Made by a program: the position numbers and the translations under genes. The notes beneath the pieces were generated by a model that saw nothing but the letters and a program-made list of their open reading frames with translations, had not been told where the DNA came from and did not search any database. This document shows, piece after piece, positions 20,136 to 31,587 of a stretch of 64,000 bases of DNA; position 1 is the first letter of the stretch, and the number at the start of each line of letters is the position of its first letter. This DNA is from Thermothielavioides terrestris NRRL 8126 (taxonomy: Eukaryota; Ascomycota; Sordariomycetes; Sordariales; Chaetomiaceae), in the NCBI RefSeq assembly GCF_000226115.1, contig NC_016460.1, positions 4,154,001 through 4,218,000 on the forward strand, read 5' to 3'.

Positions 20136-22151
20136 CTAGAGCTCCCTGGAAGCGCCGTTGCGGACTGTCTCAAGATCCTCCGAAGCAGGGCCATCTCCGT
20201 TGACGGTGCCCACATTTTCGTCACCATCGTTTCCGTCGGCCACAACAGACCCTTCTTCCTTCACGGTATTTGCAACCGCAGGACCGTCCATCGCGAGTCC
20301 GTTGGACATCTCGCCGTTGACGACCTTGTCGCTGCCGGGCTGTTCGGGCGACCCGGTGTCGGCATCATCCGCCCCTGCGCCCGCAGGCTCAGCCCCGGCG
20401 TTTTCCTGCATTTGTTTCCTCTTCTTTTTCCTCTCCATCTTCTGCCGCAGCTGCTCGAGTTCGTCGCTCGAGTCAAAATCCCGCATCGCCTCGGCAAGTT
20501 TGGCCGCCTTCCTAAGCCTCCTCTCCCTCCTCTTCTTCTTTCTGGCCTCGGCTGCCCTCCGCTCCTTCGCCTTTGCGGCCTCGATCAGCTGGACTTCCTC
20601 TTTTACCCAATTTCCGATGTTGGCCACAGCTTGCAGTGGGGAATCACGATAGTTGAGCAGGTAGCCCTGAACCTGCGCGGGGGTGAACACTTGGTCTGGG
20701 ATGTTCTTGCTGAACTCGAGCGCCAGCTGCTGTAGCTGATCTTCGGGAAGCTGCACTGTCCTGTCTGCTGGGGCTGCGCCATCCGCATCAGGACCATACA
20801 TGCGCAAGAACATGAGCTCGGCGCTGCGCTGCGAAATGTGACCCAGGTAGATCATCTTGTCGACCCGACCGGGACGCACCAAGGCCTTGTCAAGCTTTTC
20901 AGCAAAGTTGGAGGTCATCAGGACGATTCGGCCTTCCTGAGACGCGACTCCGTCGATGACGTTCAAGAGCCCGGAAAGCGTGCAACTAGATCTCCCCCGG
21001 TCGTTGTCGCTATCGGAATCATCCTTGTCGTCATCCTTGTCGCTGTCGTCGCTGCTGTCGTCCTTAAGGTTCTTGCGGGCGCGGCGCTTGATTCCAACAG
21101 CGTCGATATCTTCAAGCAGCACAAGACACCGCGGAGGAAGCGCTGTGAAGAGCTTCTCGAGGACAGAGTCGTCGCGGACACTTGGCATGTGGAGCAAGTA
21201 CAGTTCCAGTCCGAATCTGCCAGCCAGCGCGAGAGAAAGCGACGTCTTGCCGGTGCCCGGGGGCCCGTGCAGGAGGAACCCTCGCCGGTACGGGATGCCG
21301 CGACGGTTGTAGAACCTGCGCGTGTTGACGTCCAGGTAGTTCTCGATGTCCGCAACCAGGGCTTTCTTGGTCTCCTCGTCAAAGTGCACCGTCTCGAGCG
21401 GCCGCAGCGGTCGGAGAATGGTCGTATCCCACGTTTCATCGTAGGTCCGCTTGCTAGTACGGACCGTGATGTACGCCTCGCGCTGCTTGTCGGCAAACTC
21501 ACGGCACGTGTTCAGAAAGCGCTTGATGGGTTCGACCGATCGCCCCAGGCACATCACAACGAGCGGTTCGTCGCCCTCAGGCGCCCCGGCATACTCGTCT
21601 GGCGTCCTAGTCCACGAGCTGTGGTAGTGGGAGCTGCCCGTCAGAATGCGGCGAACCATGAAAACATTGCGCTGGTGGATGAACCACGTGGTGCCGAATG
21701 TCGGCAGGTACTGGACCGGCATCCGCTTTTCGTGGTGGTAGTCGTTCCGCTCTTGGGACACGCGGCGATAGGACCAGGCGTCGTTCCGTATCGTTTCCGA
21801 GTTGGCCGTCAGAATACGCGTGCCATTCTTCAGGAGCACATGGGCGCCCAGCCAGTTGAGCACTTCACGGTTGAGCCGGTCGTTTCCTGCGATGGAGATC
21901 GAGGCCGTCAGGAAGCGGACGATCCACCAGTAGATCTTGGACCCCGTTTCCTGCAGGCTCTGCGCGCCAGTCGATGCCGCCCCCATCAAGGCGGCAACCG
22001 TGAGCACCGTTGTGAGGTCGAGTCTCAGCCATTTTTTGAAAAAGTCGCGCAGCACAGAGAAGCCGGGAATGCGCTGCTCGAGGTCCTGGACCGATGCGCT
22101 GTTCTCCGACTTGAGCAGCGACGTGCCCGCCAGCGCTACTATGCTGTTCAT
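20136..22151 (-). CDS. BCS1-like AAA ATPase
   Basis: Intron-less gene, 671 residues. An N-terminal hydrophobic segment (about residues 48-65) precedes a BCS1-N type region, which fits a membrane-anchored protein. The AAA core has Walker A GPPGTGKTS (~residues 296-304), Walker B LVLLEDID (~342-350), a sensor-1 stretch MTSNFAEKLD and the arginine-containing LVRPGRVDKMIYLG. Between Walker B and sensor 1 sits a strongly acidic Asp/Ser/Lys insertion (~355-390). The C-terminal ~170 residues form a Lys/Arg/Glu-rich probable coiled coil and a disordered tail. True Bcs1, which inserts the Rieske protein into complex III, is shorter (~450 residues). This is more likely one of the expanded fungal BCS1-like paralogs whose client is unknown. 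Confidence 0.9.
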   Translation of the reverse strand: MNSIVALAGTSLLKSENSASVQDLEQRIPGFSVLRDFFKKWLRLDLTTVLTVAALMGAASTGAQSLQETGSKIYWWIVRFLTASISIAGNDRLNREVLNWLGAHVLLKNGTRILTANSETIRNDAWSYRRVSQERNDYHHEKRMPVQYLPTFGTTWFIHQRNVFMVRRILTGSSHYHSSWTRTPDEYAGAPEGDEPLVVMCLGRSVEPIKRFLNTCREFADKQREAYITVRTSKRTYDETWDTTILRPLRPLETVHFDEETKKALVADIENYLDVNTRRFYNRRGIPYRRGFLLHGPPGTGKTSLSLALAGRFGLELYLLHMPSVRDDSVLEKLFTALPPRCLVLLEDIDAVGIKRRARKNLKDDSSDDSDKDDDKDDSDSDNDRGRSSCTLSGLLNVIDGVASQEGRIVLMTSNFAEKLDKALVRPGRVDKMIYLGHISQRSAELMFLRMYGPDADGAAPADRTVQLPEDQLQQLALEFSKNIPDQVFTPAQVQGYLLNYRDSPLQAVANIGNWVKEEVQLIEAAKAKERRAAEARKKKRRERRLRKAAKLAEAMRDFDSSDELEQLRQKMERKKKRKQMQENAGAEPAGAGADDADTGSPEQPGSDKVVNGEMSNGLAMDGPAVANTVKEEGSVVADGNDGDENVGTVNGDGPASEDLETVRNGASREL

Positions 22152-23607
22152 GGCGGTCTGGCCAACTCAGATCGCGAGTCAGTCAACGCCAGTTCGTGCT
22201 GCGTTGATGGCCAGAGTTTTATCAGCTATAAAAAATAACCCGGCGGTGGTGGTGTTGAGAGCTCTTGGTGACAGGAAGAAAAGAGGCAAAGCAAGGCCAG
22301 TTCGGATCAACTGTAGCCTGCAGATATTGCAACCTGCCCGAAGAGCGACGTGAATCGACAACCTGCGAGGCAGCAGTCCGAGACCCTTCCTTATCCCCAT
22401 TTCCCAGACTGAGTCTCACAAAGCTGCATGCACACCGCCGCACTGATGGGTGCCTGTTGGTGCACAAGACGCCTGTCCCGTCATCCTTCCCGCCCCAGTG
22501 CTTGGCTCGGTCGTTCGCTGCAACGGCCTCGCCAGCTGCGAACAGCTCCACTATGTTGCATCCTGCAGCCAAGCAGCCTGGCACCACACACACGTGTTGT
22601 TCCAGGCGCCAATCGGCTGCTGCTGTGACGCCGCGACTGCCGCCGGGCGGACCATGAATGCTGCCACCGAGGACCAATGGCGGGAGTATCCAATGGCGCA
22701 CTTGAATGGGGACGAGTTTGTTTCGTGGGCTATGAGCGTCTCACGGGCAGACCTGATGTGCAAAATGGAGGATTGAGTCAAAGCTGGCCTGGGAATGCCG
22801 GGTGCCCTCCCCCACAACGCAGTCAACCCCCACCGGACAACCTCCCGCAGAGTGGATGGGCTCCATTCGGAACCCCTGCTCGGGCCCTGTCGTCAGCCTT
22901 ACCTCCCCACCTATGGCTGCCTTCCCGAGGGCTTTCGGGCCGTCCCATTCCTCTTGCGTGGATCTCCCGACCTTGGATAGATATCCTTGCGGAGCAGGCG
23001 CTCTTGGTTCGGAAAAAGAACCTACAAGTTAACGAGGTAGGTAGGTAGGTAAGGTAAGTTGACTACTTGAAGCAACTGGGTTTTGCGTGCAGGATTTGGA
23101 AACCATGAAGATATGAGGCGTCAGGGCCAAGGAACACAGTTCCGGGCATCATTATCGTTGCCTTGGCGGAGACGCAATAATATGCGGAAAGGGCTCTCAC
23201 TGGGCGAGTTGACAGATGAAGTCGTGGTCTCAGCATATGCGCACCTACATCCATTTTCGTGCACGACCAGCTCAAGTTAGAGGAATTATCCATTTGTCAA
23301 TGCAACTGCCAGAGGATGAAATAATTCTTTCAACCTCTCTAGACTGCTTGGTCAAAAGTGACTGACCTTGGCCAACCTCCTAAAGAGCACTACTAGGTAG
23401 GTAGTACCGTTCAGGACCCCACCAAGGTCGGGTTGCCATTACCTTACCAAGTACCTTAACCCCGCTGCAAATACCGCCAACCATGATCGCTTCACCCCGC
23501 CATCAACACCACGCTTCCGTTTCGGCTCCCAGCTTTCTCTACCAGCGGCAAAGCCGGCTGCAGAACACTAGGCCGTTCCCGAATATCTGCAGTAGCTTTC
23601 ATACAAG
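22152..23607. other. Bidirectional upstream region between the BCS1-like gene and dom34
   Basis: 1.46 kb shared by two divergent genes. It contains TAGG tetranucleotide repeats (around 23035-23056 and 23395-23404). No additional gene is supported. Confidence 0.55.
23035..23056. repeat. (TAGG)n tetranucleotide repeat
   Basis: Several consecutive GGTA units about 560 bases upstream of dom34; a shorter copy occurs near 23395-23404. Confidence 0.7.
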
Positions 23608-24837
23608 ATGCGGTTCGCTTCAAAAAGGCAGACCGTCGAGGCCATCGACGAGGACGCCGGCGTCTCCCTGCTGATTGTCGAGCCCGAAGACATGTGGCAC
23701 GCCAACAACCTGATCGCCGTCGGCGACGTGATCCACGCGCCCGCGCTCCGCAAGGTCACCATGACAACAGCCACCGGCTCGACTGTCGGCAAGAGCGTAC
23801 GTACGAACCTGTCCATCAAGGTCAAGTCGACCTTCTTCGACCCGCTCGCGTCGGAGCTCAAGGTCTCGGGCACCGTGGTCAACGAGAACGACTGGGTCAG
23901 CGTCGGGCAGCATCACACGATCACGCTGAAGTACGAGAAAGCCGACATAAAGTTCACAATATGGAAGAGCGCGGGCTGGGACTCGGTGGCGCTGCAGACG
24001 TTGAAAGAGGCGCTGAGCGAGGACCGGCCCGAGGCCATCGTCGCCGTGGTCATGCACGAGGGCCTTGCCAACATCTGCCTGATCACCGATTTCCGAACCA
24101 TCGTCAAGCAGCGGGTCGAGAGCTCAATACCGAAGAAACGGTCATCGGCGAAGGAGGCGTCGGGCGGGATGGCGGCATTCTACGAGAAGACGCTGTCCAA
24201 CCTGCGCAGCAACGTCGACTTCAGCCAGCCCCGGACGCTGCTCCTCGCCAGCCCGGGCTTCGTCGCTCAGGACTTCCGCGCATACATGCAGTCGGAGGCT
24301 GCGCGTACGGGGGACAAGACGCTGCAGCGGATGGCGAAGGAGGCCGTGGTGGTGCACTCGAGCACCGGCCACGTGCACAGCCTCAACGAGGTGCTGAGGA
24401 GCCCCGAGGTGAAGAAGACGATGCACGACACCCGCTTCACCACCGAGACGAACCTGATGGACCAGTTTTACGAACGCCTGCGCAAAGACGACGGAAAGGC
24501 GTGGTACGGCACCAAGCCGGTCGAGAAGGCCGTCGCCGAGGGCGCGGTCGGCCGGGGCGGGGGCGTGCTGCTCGTCAACAACGCGTTCTTCCGGAGCATG
24601 GATGTCGCGACGCGCAAGAAGTACGTTGCGCTGGTCGACAAGGTCAAGGCGGACGGCGGCGAGGCGAGACTGCTCAGCAGTGACCACGAGAGCGGGAAGC
24701 GGTTGGAGGCGTTAGGCGGCATTGCGGCGATCCTGACGTATCCCATGTTCGACCTGGACGAGGATGAAGATGAAGAGGGGGATATAGAAGGTGCGGTAGC
24801 GGCAGATAATTCGGCAGAAGGGACGACAGTGTTATGA
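23608..24837 (+). CDS. dom34: Dom34/Pelota ribosome-rescue factor
   Basis: Single exon, 409 residues. The N-terminal Sm-like domain includes the hallmark PEDMWHANNLI near residue 27 and TGSTVGKSVRTNLSIKV. The central eRF1-like domain has IVAVVMHEGLANICLI and TLLLASPGF. The C-terminal eRF1 domain 3 ends in LTYPMFDLDE plus an acidic tail. Unlike eRF1, it lacks GGQ and NIKS motifs, as expected for Pelota. With the GTPase Hbs1 it recognises stalled ribosomes with an empty A site and triggers subunit splitting in no-go and non-stop decay. The start MRFASKR corresponds to the usual M-K-L-V-S-K start. It is divergent from the BCS1-like gene. Confidence 0.95.
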   Translation: MRFASKRQTVEAIDEDAGVSLLIVEPEDMWHANNLIAVGDVIHAPALRKVTMTTATGSTVGKSVRTNLSIKVKSTFFDPLASELKVSGTVVNENDWVSVGQHHTITLKYEKADIKFTIWKSAGWDSVALQTLKEALSEDRPEAIVAVVMHEGLANICLITDFRTIVKQRVESSIPKKRSSAKEASGGMAAFYEKTLSNLRSNVDFSQPRTLLLASPGFVAQDFRAYMQSEAARTGDKTLQRMAKEAVVVHSSTGHVHSLNEVLRSPEVKKTMHDTRFTTETNLMDQFYERLRKDDGKAWYGTKPVEKAVAEGAVGRGGGVLLVNNAFFRSMDVATRKKYVALVDKVKADGGEARLLSSDHESGKRLEALGGIAAILTYPMFDLDEDEDEEGDIEGAVAADNSAEGTTVL

Positions 24838-25710
24838 AGCAGCAGACGACAGTTTGTCCTGTTGCTTGTTGGCTTGCATGCCAAGCGGCTGTTCCGGTGT
24901 GCAAAGATCCGAGCCATCCGACTCAATTACGCAGTACACGAGTCCAGACCCCGGCAGTGGATGTTGCACCGCTGCGGCGATTGCCGGCTCCCCCTCCCCC
25001 AAAAGCGGAATTTTGGCGTCTTCCTTTTCTGCTCCTGCCGGGAAAGGTTCATCGCTCGGACACTACGCCGTGTCGGCGCAGATGTCGCCCCATGATTCCC
25101 GGCACCCACGGAACCCGTACGGCGTCACATGCCCGGAATGTCCTGAGCCATCCGAACACGGTAATGTTATTACACGACACGCACTAACGTAACTTAGCAC
25201 TACGCAGACGATGGTCGATGATGCAACTGCAAAATCGCGTCAAAGCAGGGAAGGAAACGGCAGCACCCATCCGGTTCCGCATTTGCTCTCTCAGCCCTGT
25301 CGATGGAAGCCGAATACATCATCGAGCTTTACCGAACCTATAGAGTTATATCTCCTGTATATGCGAGTAATACGATCGTCCGGTGGCGGGAGATGATCGC
25401 TTCCATTCAGAGTTGCTCACGTCACTTTCGCTTTCCTCGGGAGCCAAGGCCTAAGCTCGCATAAGTGGAGCGCCCCTGGGCCCGCCCGTCAGCCAATCGT
25501 TAACTGCAAACATTGCAGGGCCCGGGGGAACCACACAAGCACGTCGCGTGCTGCCGGCAGTCGGGTCCTTTCCAGAACCCGAGAGCCTCACTGCGGCTCC
25601 GCCTCGGACTTTTCCTCGCAGCTGCCAGGGCTGTGGTTGCACAAACGCTGACTTCCTGGCAGTTATTGGCGGTGTGGCCCAGGCTCACGTGTGTCGGGCT
25701 TGCGGCGGTG
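24838..25710. other. Intergenic, 0.9 kb
   Basis: 3' flank of dom34 and promoter of the WD40 gene. A further 5' non-coding exon of the WD40 gene could lie here but I cannot show it. Confidence 0.5.
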
Positions 25711-28700
25711 ATGACCGGAATCTGGTCGACAATAAAGGCCGCGGCGCCCGCGCTCGCGCAGCAGCAGCAGCAGGAGCACGATGCAACCCGCAGCAGCACC
25801 CGGCCTTCTTCGCCGCCGAGGATCCCCAACACGCCGCCGTCATCGAGGTCTCTGCCGAGGTCCCCCGGCTCTCTTGATGCCCAAGGTAAGCGTTAACAGA
25901 CGGGAGGGTCAGCTGCGCCCTTGCTGGCTGAATTGGTGCATTGGTGCGCGCAAGGCTCCGAGCCTCCGACTGCGCCTCCTTTTCCAGGGGAGTACCGCTG
26001 TGTGGCGGCGCCCTCGCTGGATACGCGTATCCGTCCTTGGTTTTGTGGATCCCGGCCAGTTCGCGAGCTCATGCATTGGCAGCAGGCACCCGGAGCCAAG
26101 CCTCGACGACGTCACAATCCCATTCCCGGAGCCCTGGCGCAAAAAGCCCCGCCAGACCGTCGCGCAACAGCACCAGCACCGCGCCGAAAGAGAAGAGCCG
26201 AGCGACGGATGTGGAAGGGGACCCAGGAAAGGCCGCCAATGCCAATGAAGTTGCAGATGCTAGCAACGGCGACGGCAGCGACGCTCGCATAGCTCGTCCT
26301 GCCCTGGCCCACACGCCTGGCTCGAACTCTGCCATCGACCCGCTGTCGCAGGTGAGTCCGCCGCAGTTGCTCCCTTCCGGTCGCCCCCTGGTCCCGTACG
26401 TCTGGAGTGGGCTCGTGGCTAATGCGATGCTGTCCAGCAAATCCTTCTGCGGAAGAGCACCGAACCATCGATCCCCCATCGTCTGACCCAGATGGCCGAA
26501 GGACTGGCCCGCGCGAGTTCGGAGCTCTCCAGAAATGTTGTACCAATAAGCGACGTGACCAAGGACAAGAGGTAGGGGCTCGGAAAATTGTTGGGACACC
26601 TAGTCAGGGTCAGATCGCTAACGGTCCGCGCCCGGCTACAGCAAGAAGGGGGGCTCTTTTCTGAGCAGGCTAAGCATTCGCGGCGGCCGGAAGAAAGAGC
26701 TAGGCGATGTGGACTCGGACTCAGAGCTGGGAAGCGAGGCGCGCATGGACGGCATTAACGCCCGCGTGTTTAGCCAGGCTCTCAACAGCCCAATAGTCGG
26801 CGGCGGTTACGTGCCACACCACAAAGAACCGCCAAGGTACATCCGGACCCGAGCGAGCAACAAGAGGACCCGGGAGTTCAATCGCATGTTTCTCGCCCAG
26901 GAGTTGGTTGGGACACGGCCGCCAGAAGCCGACGGAGACGCCACCCCCGACGCCAGCAAGGCGCCGGTTGTGTCTATCAGCGTTGCCGGCGCGGGTGACA
27001 GGAAAGCGACAAGAACCGGGGGCGCGATCTGGGCAACGGAATTCAGCAAAGACGGAAGGTATCTTGCCACGGCTGGCCGTGACCATGTCGTCAGAGTGTG
27101 GGCTGTGCTTTCAACGCCGGAAGAGCGCCGCGCTCACGAGGAGGAGGAGGCTGCCGATGGCGGTCCTGGAGAGAGGCTTAGCGCGCCTGTGTTCAGGGAC
27201 CAGCCGGTGAAAGAATTCCGCGGCCACACTGGGGAGGTCCTCGACCTCAGCTGGAGCAAAAACAACTTCCTGCTCTCGTCGTCCATGGACAAGACGGTCC
27301 GGCTCTGGCACATGAGCAGGTCGGAATGCCTCTGCACGTTCAAGCACAAAGACTTCGTGACGAGGCTGGCTTTCCACCCGCGAGATGACCGTTTCTTTCT
27401 AGCCGGCTCCTTGGACACCATGCTTCGGGTCTGGAGCATTCCCGACAAGGCTGTCGCATTTTCGGCTCAGCTACCAGATCTCGTCACGGCTGTCGCCTTC
27501 TCACCTGATGGGAAGGTGGCCATCGCAGGCCTGCTGAACGGGCTCTGCATGTTTTACGAAACGGAGGGTTTGAAGCTGAGCTCCCAGATCCACGTGCGGT
27601 CATCCAGGGGGAAGAATGCCAAGGGCAGCAAGATTACTGGAATACAAACGATGGTTATCCCGCCCCCGAGCCCGATAGAGCAAGGGCCCAGCTCTGCCTC
27701 CGTGTCTCTCGCCTCGGCTGATGCTGTAAACTCCGGGGAGGTGCGTGTGCTCATCACGTCAAACGACAGCCGGATACGGATCTACAGCTTGCGGGACAAA
27801 ACACTCGAGGTCAAGCTGAAGGGGCACGAGAACCTATGCAGCCAGATTGCGGCAACGTTCTCAGATGACGGGAAGTACGTCATCTGTGGCAGTGAGGATC
27901 GGAAGACGTTCGTCTGGAGCTTGACTGGCAGTGATGCCCTCGTCCAGGACAAGGACAAGTCCGCCTGCGAGTATTTCGAAGCTCACGGCGACATCGTCAC
28001 CACTGCCCTGTTTGCGCCGACCAAGACGAGGATGCTACTTGGTCAGAGCGGCGACCCGATCTACGATCTTTGCAACCCGCCGCCAGTGGTGCTTCAAAGC
28101 CTAGAGGAGGCCGCCAGTGCCGCAGCGAGCCAGGTTGCTCTCACCCATGACTCGCAGACCACGGCGCCGGCCGAGTCGGTGTGCAAGAAGCCCGAGCCGA
28201 GCCCGGCGTACATTGCGAGATCAACACACTACGATGGCAACATCATTGTCACAACCGGCGACACGGGCATCATCAAGGTTTTTAGGCAAGACTGCGCTTT
28301 TTCCAAGCGCCGAGTTGCCGAGAGCTGGGAAACGGGCAGCACCTTCAGCCGGAAGCTCGCAGCTCACGGGAGCGGCTACGTCGGCGGCGGGCTCGGTCGC
28401 AGCGTCAGCGTGCTGACTCGGACCAGCGCCGGCAGCACCGTCCACAGTAGGCGGGGTTCCTTGAGCCAGCCGACTGCCCCTGGCTCGATGGGCTCACCCC
28501 AGCTAGGCGGCGCCATCGCGGCGCACTCGGAGAGGATCCTGAGCTGGCGGCAGGGCATCGAGGACGGGGGCGGCGACCGGCGGTCGGGCGTTATGGCGAA
28601 CGGCGGCGGGACGCCGGCCCGGAGCGAGCGCTCTCTCAGCCCAACCAAGGCCAGCGCAGCGTCGCTGAACTCTGCCTACAACGTGGCAGGCGAGGCGAGG

Positions 28701-29414
28701 AAGCATCCGCATGCCGGCGCGTCACCGGCCCGACACAGGGCCAGCAGCCCCTTGAGCAGCCCAACCGCACGCGTGTTCAATGGCTCTCCGGAAAGAACTC
28801 CGATACGGGTAGTAAATGAGAAGAACCGAGCCAGGGACAGGCGGGATTCGAGGCCGGAGCAACCGACTATGCCGCCGACGCCGGGTTTTACGCTCCGTCT
28901 GGCGAACGAAGAGGGAAGACCGCCGCCGCCGGCAGATTCTGCGGGGCAAGGGTCGTCGTCGTCGTCGTCGTTCTGGAACCTGGGCCGGTGGCGGGGGATT
29001 CCGGGGTTCAGGGCCAGCTCGTCTGGGCAGGGGGGGCCCACCACCACCACCACCACCACCACCACCACGACGAACACCCGCGCCCGGAGCGGCGGGAGTC
29101 GGCCGTCGCTGTCCAAGTCGCGTCATCCGACGGACAGTTCGTATGATAATGAGAGAGAAGAAGCCGACGGCGGGGCGACGGAGGAGGCGGAAAGGACCGC
29201 GAGACGGCGCAGCCTCGCCGTGCCGTCGTCCGTTGTTACGGCTGCCGGCGGTGATATGAAAGCTGGCAGGCGCAAGTCGCTGCCGGCTTCGGCTGTGTTG
29301 CAGGGTGGAGGTGACGCGGACGCCGGTTCGGTCCAGGCCAATAGTGGTGCCGAGAACGAGGCAGGCGTGGTCCCTGATCCGGCGGCGGACCGGAGGGAGC
29401 GTTTACCGTCTTGA
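25711..29414 (+). CDS. Large WD40-repeat protein (WDR44/Laf1 type)
   Basis: Proposed exons are 25711-25885, 26083-26351, 26438-26571 and 26642-29414, giving 1,116 residues. Exon phases fit and introns 2 and 3 carry good branch sites (GCTAAT, GCTAAC). The N-terminus is disordered and Ser/Pro/Gln-rich. GSFLSRLSIRGGRKK and GGGYVPHHKEPPRYIRTRA, before REFNRMFLAQEL, are hallmarks of the fungal YMR102C/WDR44-like family. At least six WD repeats follow (for example GHTGEVLDLSW, DKTVRLWHMS, SLDTMLRVW, NDSRIRIYSL, SEDRKTFVW). A long low-complexity tail includes poly-Ser and poly-Thr coded by TCG and ACC repeats. Yeast relatives are linked to ER-plasma membrane contact proteins; that role is inference here. 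The second acceptor is a tandem AGCAG (exon start 26083 or 26086). The first exon is less certain than the last. Confidence 0.82.
29038..29072 (+). repeat. (ACC)n trinucleotide repeat coding poly-Thr
   Basis: In-frame ACC repeat within the WD40 protein tail. A TCG repeat coding Ser lies just upstream (about 28955-28970). Confidence 0.85.
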
Positions 29415-30099
29415 CGTTTACCGTCTTAGCAACAGGAGAACGCCGGTATTCCTGTGGCAGTCAGCTGGACGATGAGTCGGGCTGTGCCCGGGCGTTCATG
29501 GGGCAGCGGACTCGCAGCATGAGCTGTTCCTCGTCGCGAGGGGGGCTTTTGTTGACTAATGCATCTGGGATGGCGTTCTTATTCCCATGGCATCTCATGT
29601 CAGGCGCGGGTTAGATTGGCTTGGATCTTGGAGCTCGGCATAGGGGGGCTTCTTAGGGTCGATACCGTTGAAATTTGGCGTTTGAGTACGATACCACTTG
29701 GCCACCGACATGAAACACAATCTAGCGTGGCATTTTGTGGCGCTAATCTGCCCACCATGCATGGCGAGTTGACTGTGCGGCCAGTCCGGGGTGTTGGACA
29801 CACAGTTGCACACCATCATCGAGTGCTGGGAGGCACAATTGAGGGTATCCCAACGCCACTACATGTCACTACCGCATTGCAAACCGCGAAGACTCTCGCT
29901 TTATTCCGTTTCCTCGCCTCGTCGCCGAAAAAAATCCAGGGTACTGTACCTAAGCAGTCTGTTATCGCGTCAGAGATTCTGTCTCCCCGTCTCCAGCCCC
30001 AAGGGCGAAGGAGAAAAAGAACAAAGCAGGAAAAAGGAGAGATCACTACGAGAGGGGAGGAGGGAAGAAAAGACAGGCCCACCTGCTCCGATGACCCCC
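29415..30099. other. Convergent 3' flanks, 0.7 kb
   Basis: Spacer between the WD40 gene and the thioredoxin gene. Purine-rich near 30006-30075. No gene supported. Confidence 0.6.
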
Positions 30100-30540
30100 T
30101 CACTCGGCCGCAGCGGCCCCGACGCCTTCCTCCTTGGCCAAGCGCACGAGCTCGTGGGCGAGCGCGACGAGGTTGCGCGGGTCGGCGCCGCGGATCAGGC
30201 GCACCTCGCCCTCGTCGCCCGTGACGACGCCGCCGCCGGCGACGGCGGCGCCCGCGCCCACGCGCACCCCCTTGGCCTCGCCGTCGGTCAGCACGATGAA
30301 GGTCGGCATCGCCGTCACGCCGAACTTGGCCGCCACGTCCGGCGCCTCGTCCACGTCCACCTTGCCGAAGGCCACTGCGCCCGGCAACGCCAGCTCGGCG
30401 CTCAGCTTGGCGAAGAGCGGCGCGATGGCCTTGCACGGCGGGCACCACTCCGCCCAGAAGTCCAGGATGAGGTATTTGTTGGCCGCGGCCAGCGCGTCCA
30501 GGTCCGCGAGCGAGGAGATATGGTGGGGGTCGTTGCCCAT
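30100..30540 (-). CDS. Thioredoxin with WCPPC active site
   Basis: Single exon, 146 residues. The fold landmarks are LILDFWAEWCPPCKAIAP (redox Cys33 and Cys36), VAFGKVDVDEAPDVAAKFGV, and the cis-Pro loop AMPTFIVLTDGE. The canonical cytosolic motif is WCGPC. The Pro at the second X position (WCPPC) changes the expected redox potential and occurs in a minority of thioredoxin-like proteins. The C-terminal ~45 residues extend beyond the ~105-residue standard fold and are Gly/Val/Ala-rich. No targeting signal is obvious. The role is presumably disulfide reduction, partner unknown. Confidence 0.9.
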   Translation of the reverse strand: MGNDPHHISSLADLDALAAANKYLILDFWAEWCPPCKAIAPLFAKLSAELALPGAVAFGKVDVDEAPDVAAKFGVTAMPTFIVLTDGEAKGVRVGAGAAVAGGGVVTGDEGEVRLIRGADPRNLVALAHELVRLAKEEGVGAAAAE

Positions 30541-31579
30541 GGCCAGCTCGGACTGCTTGGAGTTTGGGGTTGGGTTCTTTGGTGAGGTTCGAGGTTTGTG
30601 CTGGAGGTTACCGGAGGCACCAGGTTGTTTGGATGGGGAAAGGGGGATGAGCGTGTTTGGCGGGGTTGCTGGAGCGGACGGGATGGCGGGGTTTTACTAC
30701 GGTTCACTAATTCGCGGGGCAGCCGCCCATTTGTCAGACTGCAAGGGTGCCCATGGAAGTGCCACGAATGCCTTGGCACCGAGCAGCCCTACGGGGTCCA
30801 TGGGCGTGATCGACAGCTTACCTCCCAAGGCACCCACCTACTGTGCCGGTGCCCGAGTGCGAGCCTCGAGTGCTGGCCCTCTGAGCCTGTCCCTCCCCGC
30901 CGTGATGAGCACCGCCAAACAGCTCGACAGGGGCTTCTGCCCCACGCCGTTTTTACGTTAGCTTCGGCCCGCAAAACGCGCCAGGAGGGCCGCCTTACTG
31001 GCTTGTGTAACCCAATTTGTGGCTCTCTGCGCTCCGCCTGCTTCTTAACTCTCCTCAGCATTGCAAGCTAAAAGTTAGGAAGCTACCTTACCGAGGTACT
31101 ATGGATGGACGCTGACGAGTTACACAAGTCATGTGGCCAGCTGCATGTTCCATTGGTCCGCCAGCGTCGATTGAAAATGAAGAACAGGAAGACAGCGTGC
31201 CTTGTAAGTCGTTGCCTGGCTTTCCCTTTCGGTGCTGAGGTAGGTATTTTAAACACAAACACGTTGGCCCATGGGTCTGGATTGGTACTTGCCCAGCCTC
31301 AAATGCTTCGGCAACGGCTACCCTCAAGTTCCCCAGTCTTTTCCACCTGCCAATGGAACAGAGGAGATGAGCAACGGCGGGCAGCAGGCTAAGAGCTGCC
31401 CGAGCTCCAAATGCCTCAACGGCAACTTGCCGCATCCCGGCAAAGGGAGACCCGGCAAGAGGATTTCAGAAGGTTCAGGCCAAAGATTCATGATTTCAAA
31501 ATGCTAGCAGATTTACTTGTCTGCGATGGCCTCGTCTCAAGTAAGTTCACTGCGGCTGATGGGCTCTCGTCGTTCAGCT
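30541..31579. other. Intergenic, 1 kb
   Basis: Upstream region of the thioredoxin gene and the left flank of the transposon. No gene recognised. Confidence 0.6.
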
Positions 31580-31587
31580 ACCTGGGA
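31580..31587 (+). repeat. Left target-site duplication of the hAT element (ACCTGGGA)
   Basis: Eight bases immediately outside the left terminal inverted repeat, identical and in the same orientation as 34627-34634. Confidence 0.92.

Noticed and set aside
20838..22238. 466-codon plus-strand frame
   Set aside because: Antisense of the BCS1-like ATPase; low-complexity Val/Arg/His composition.
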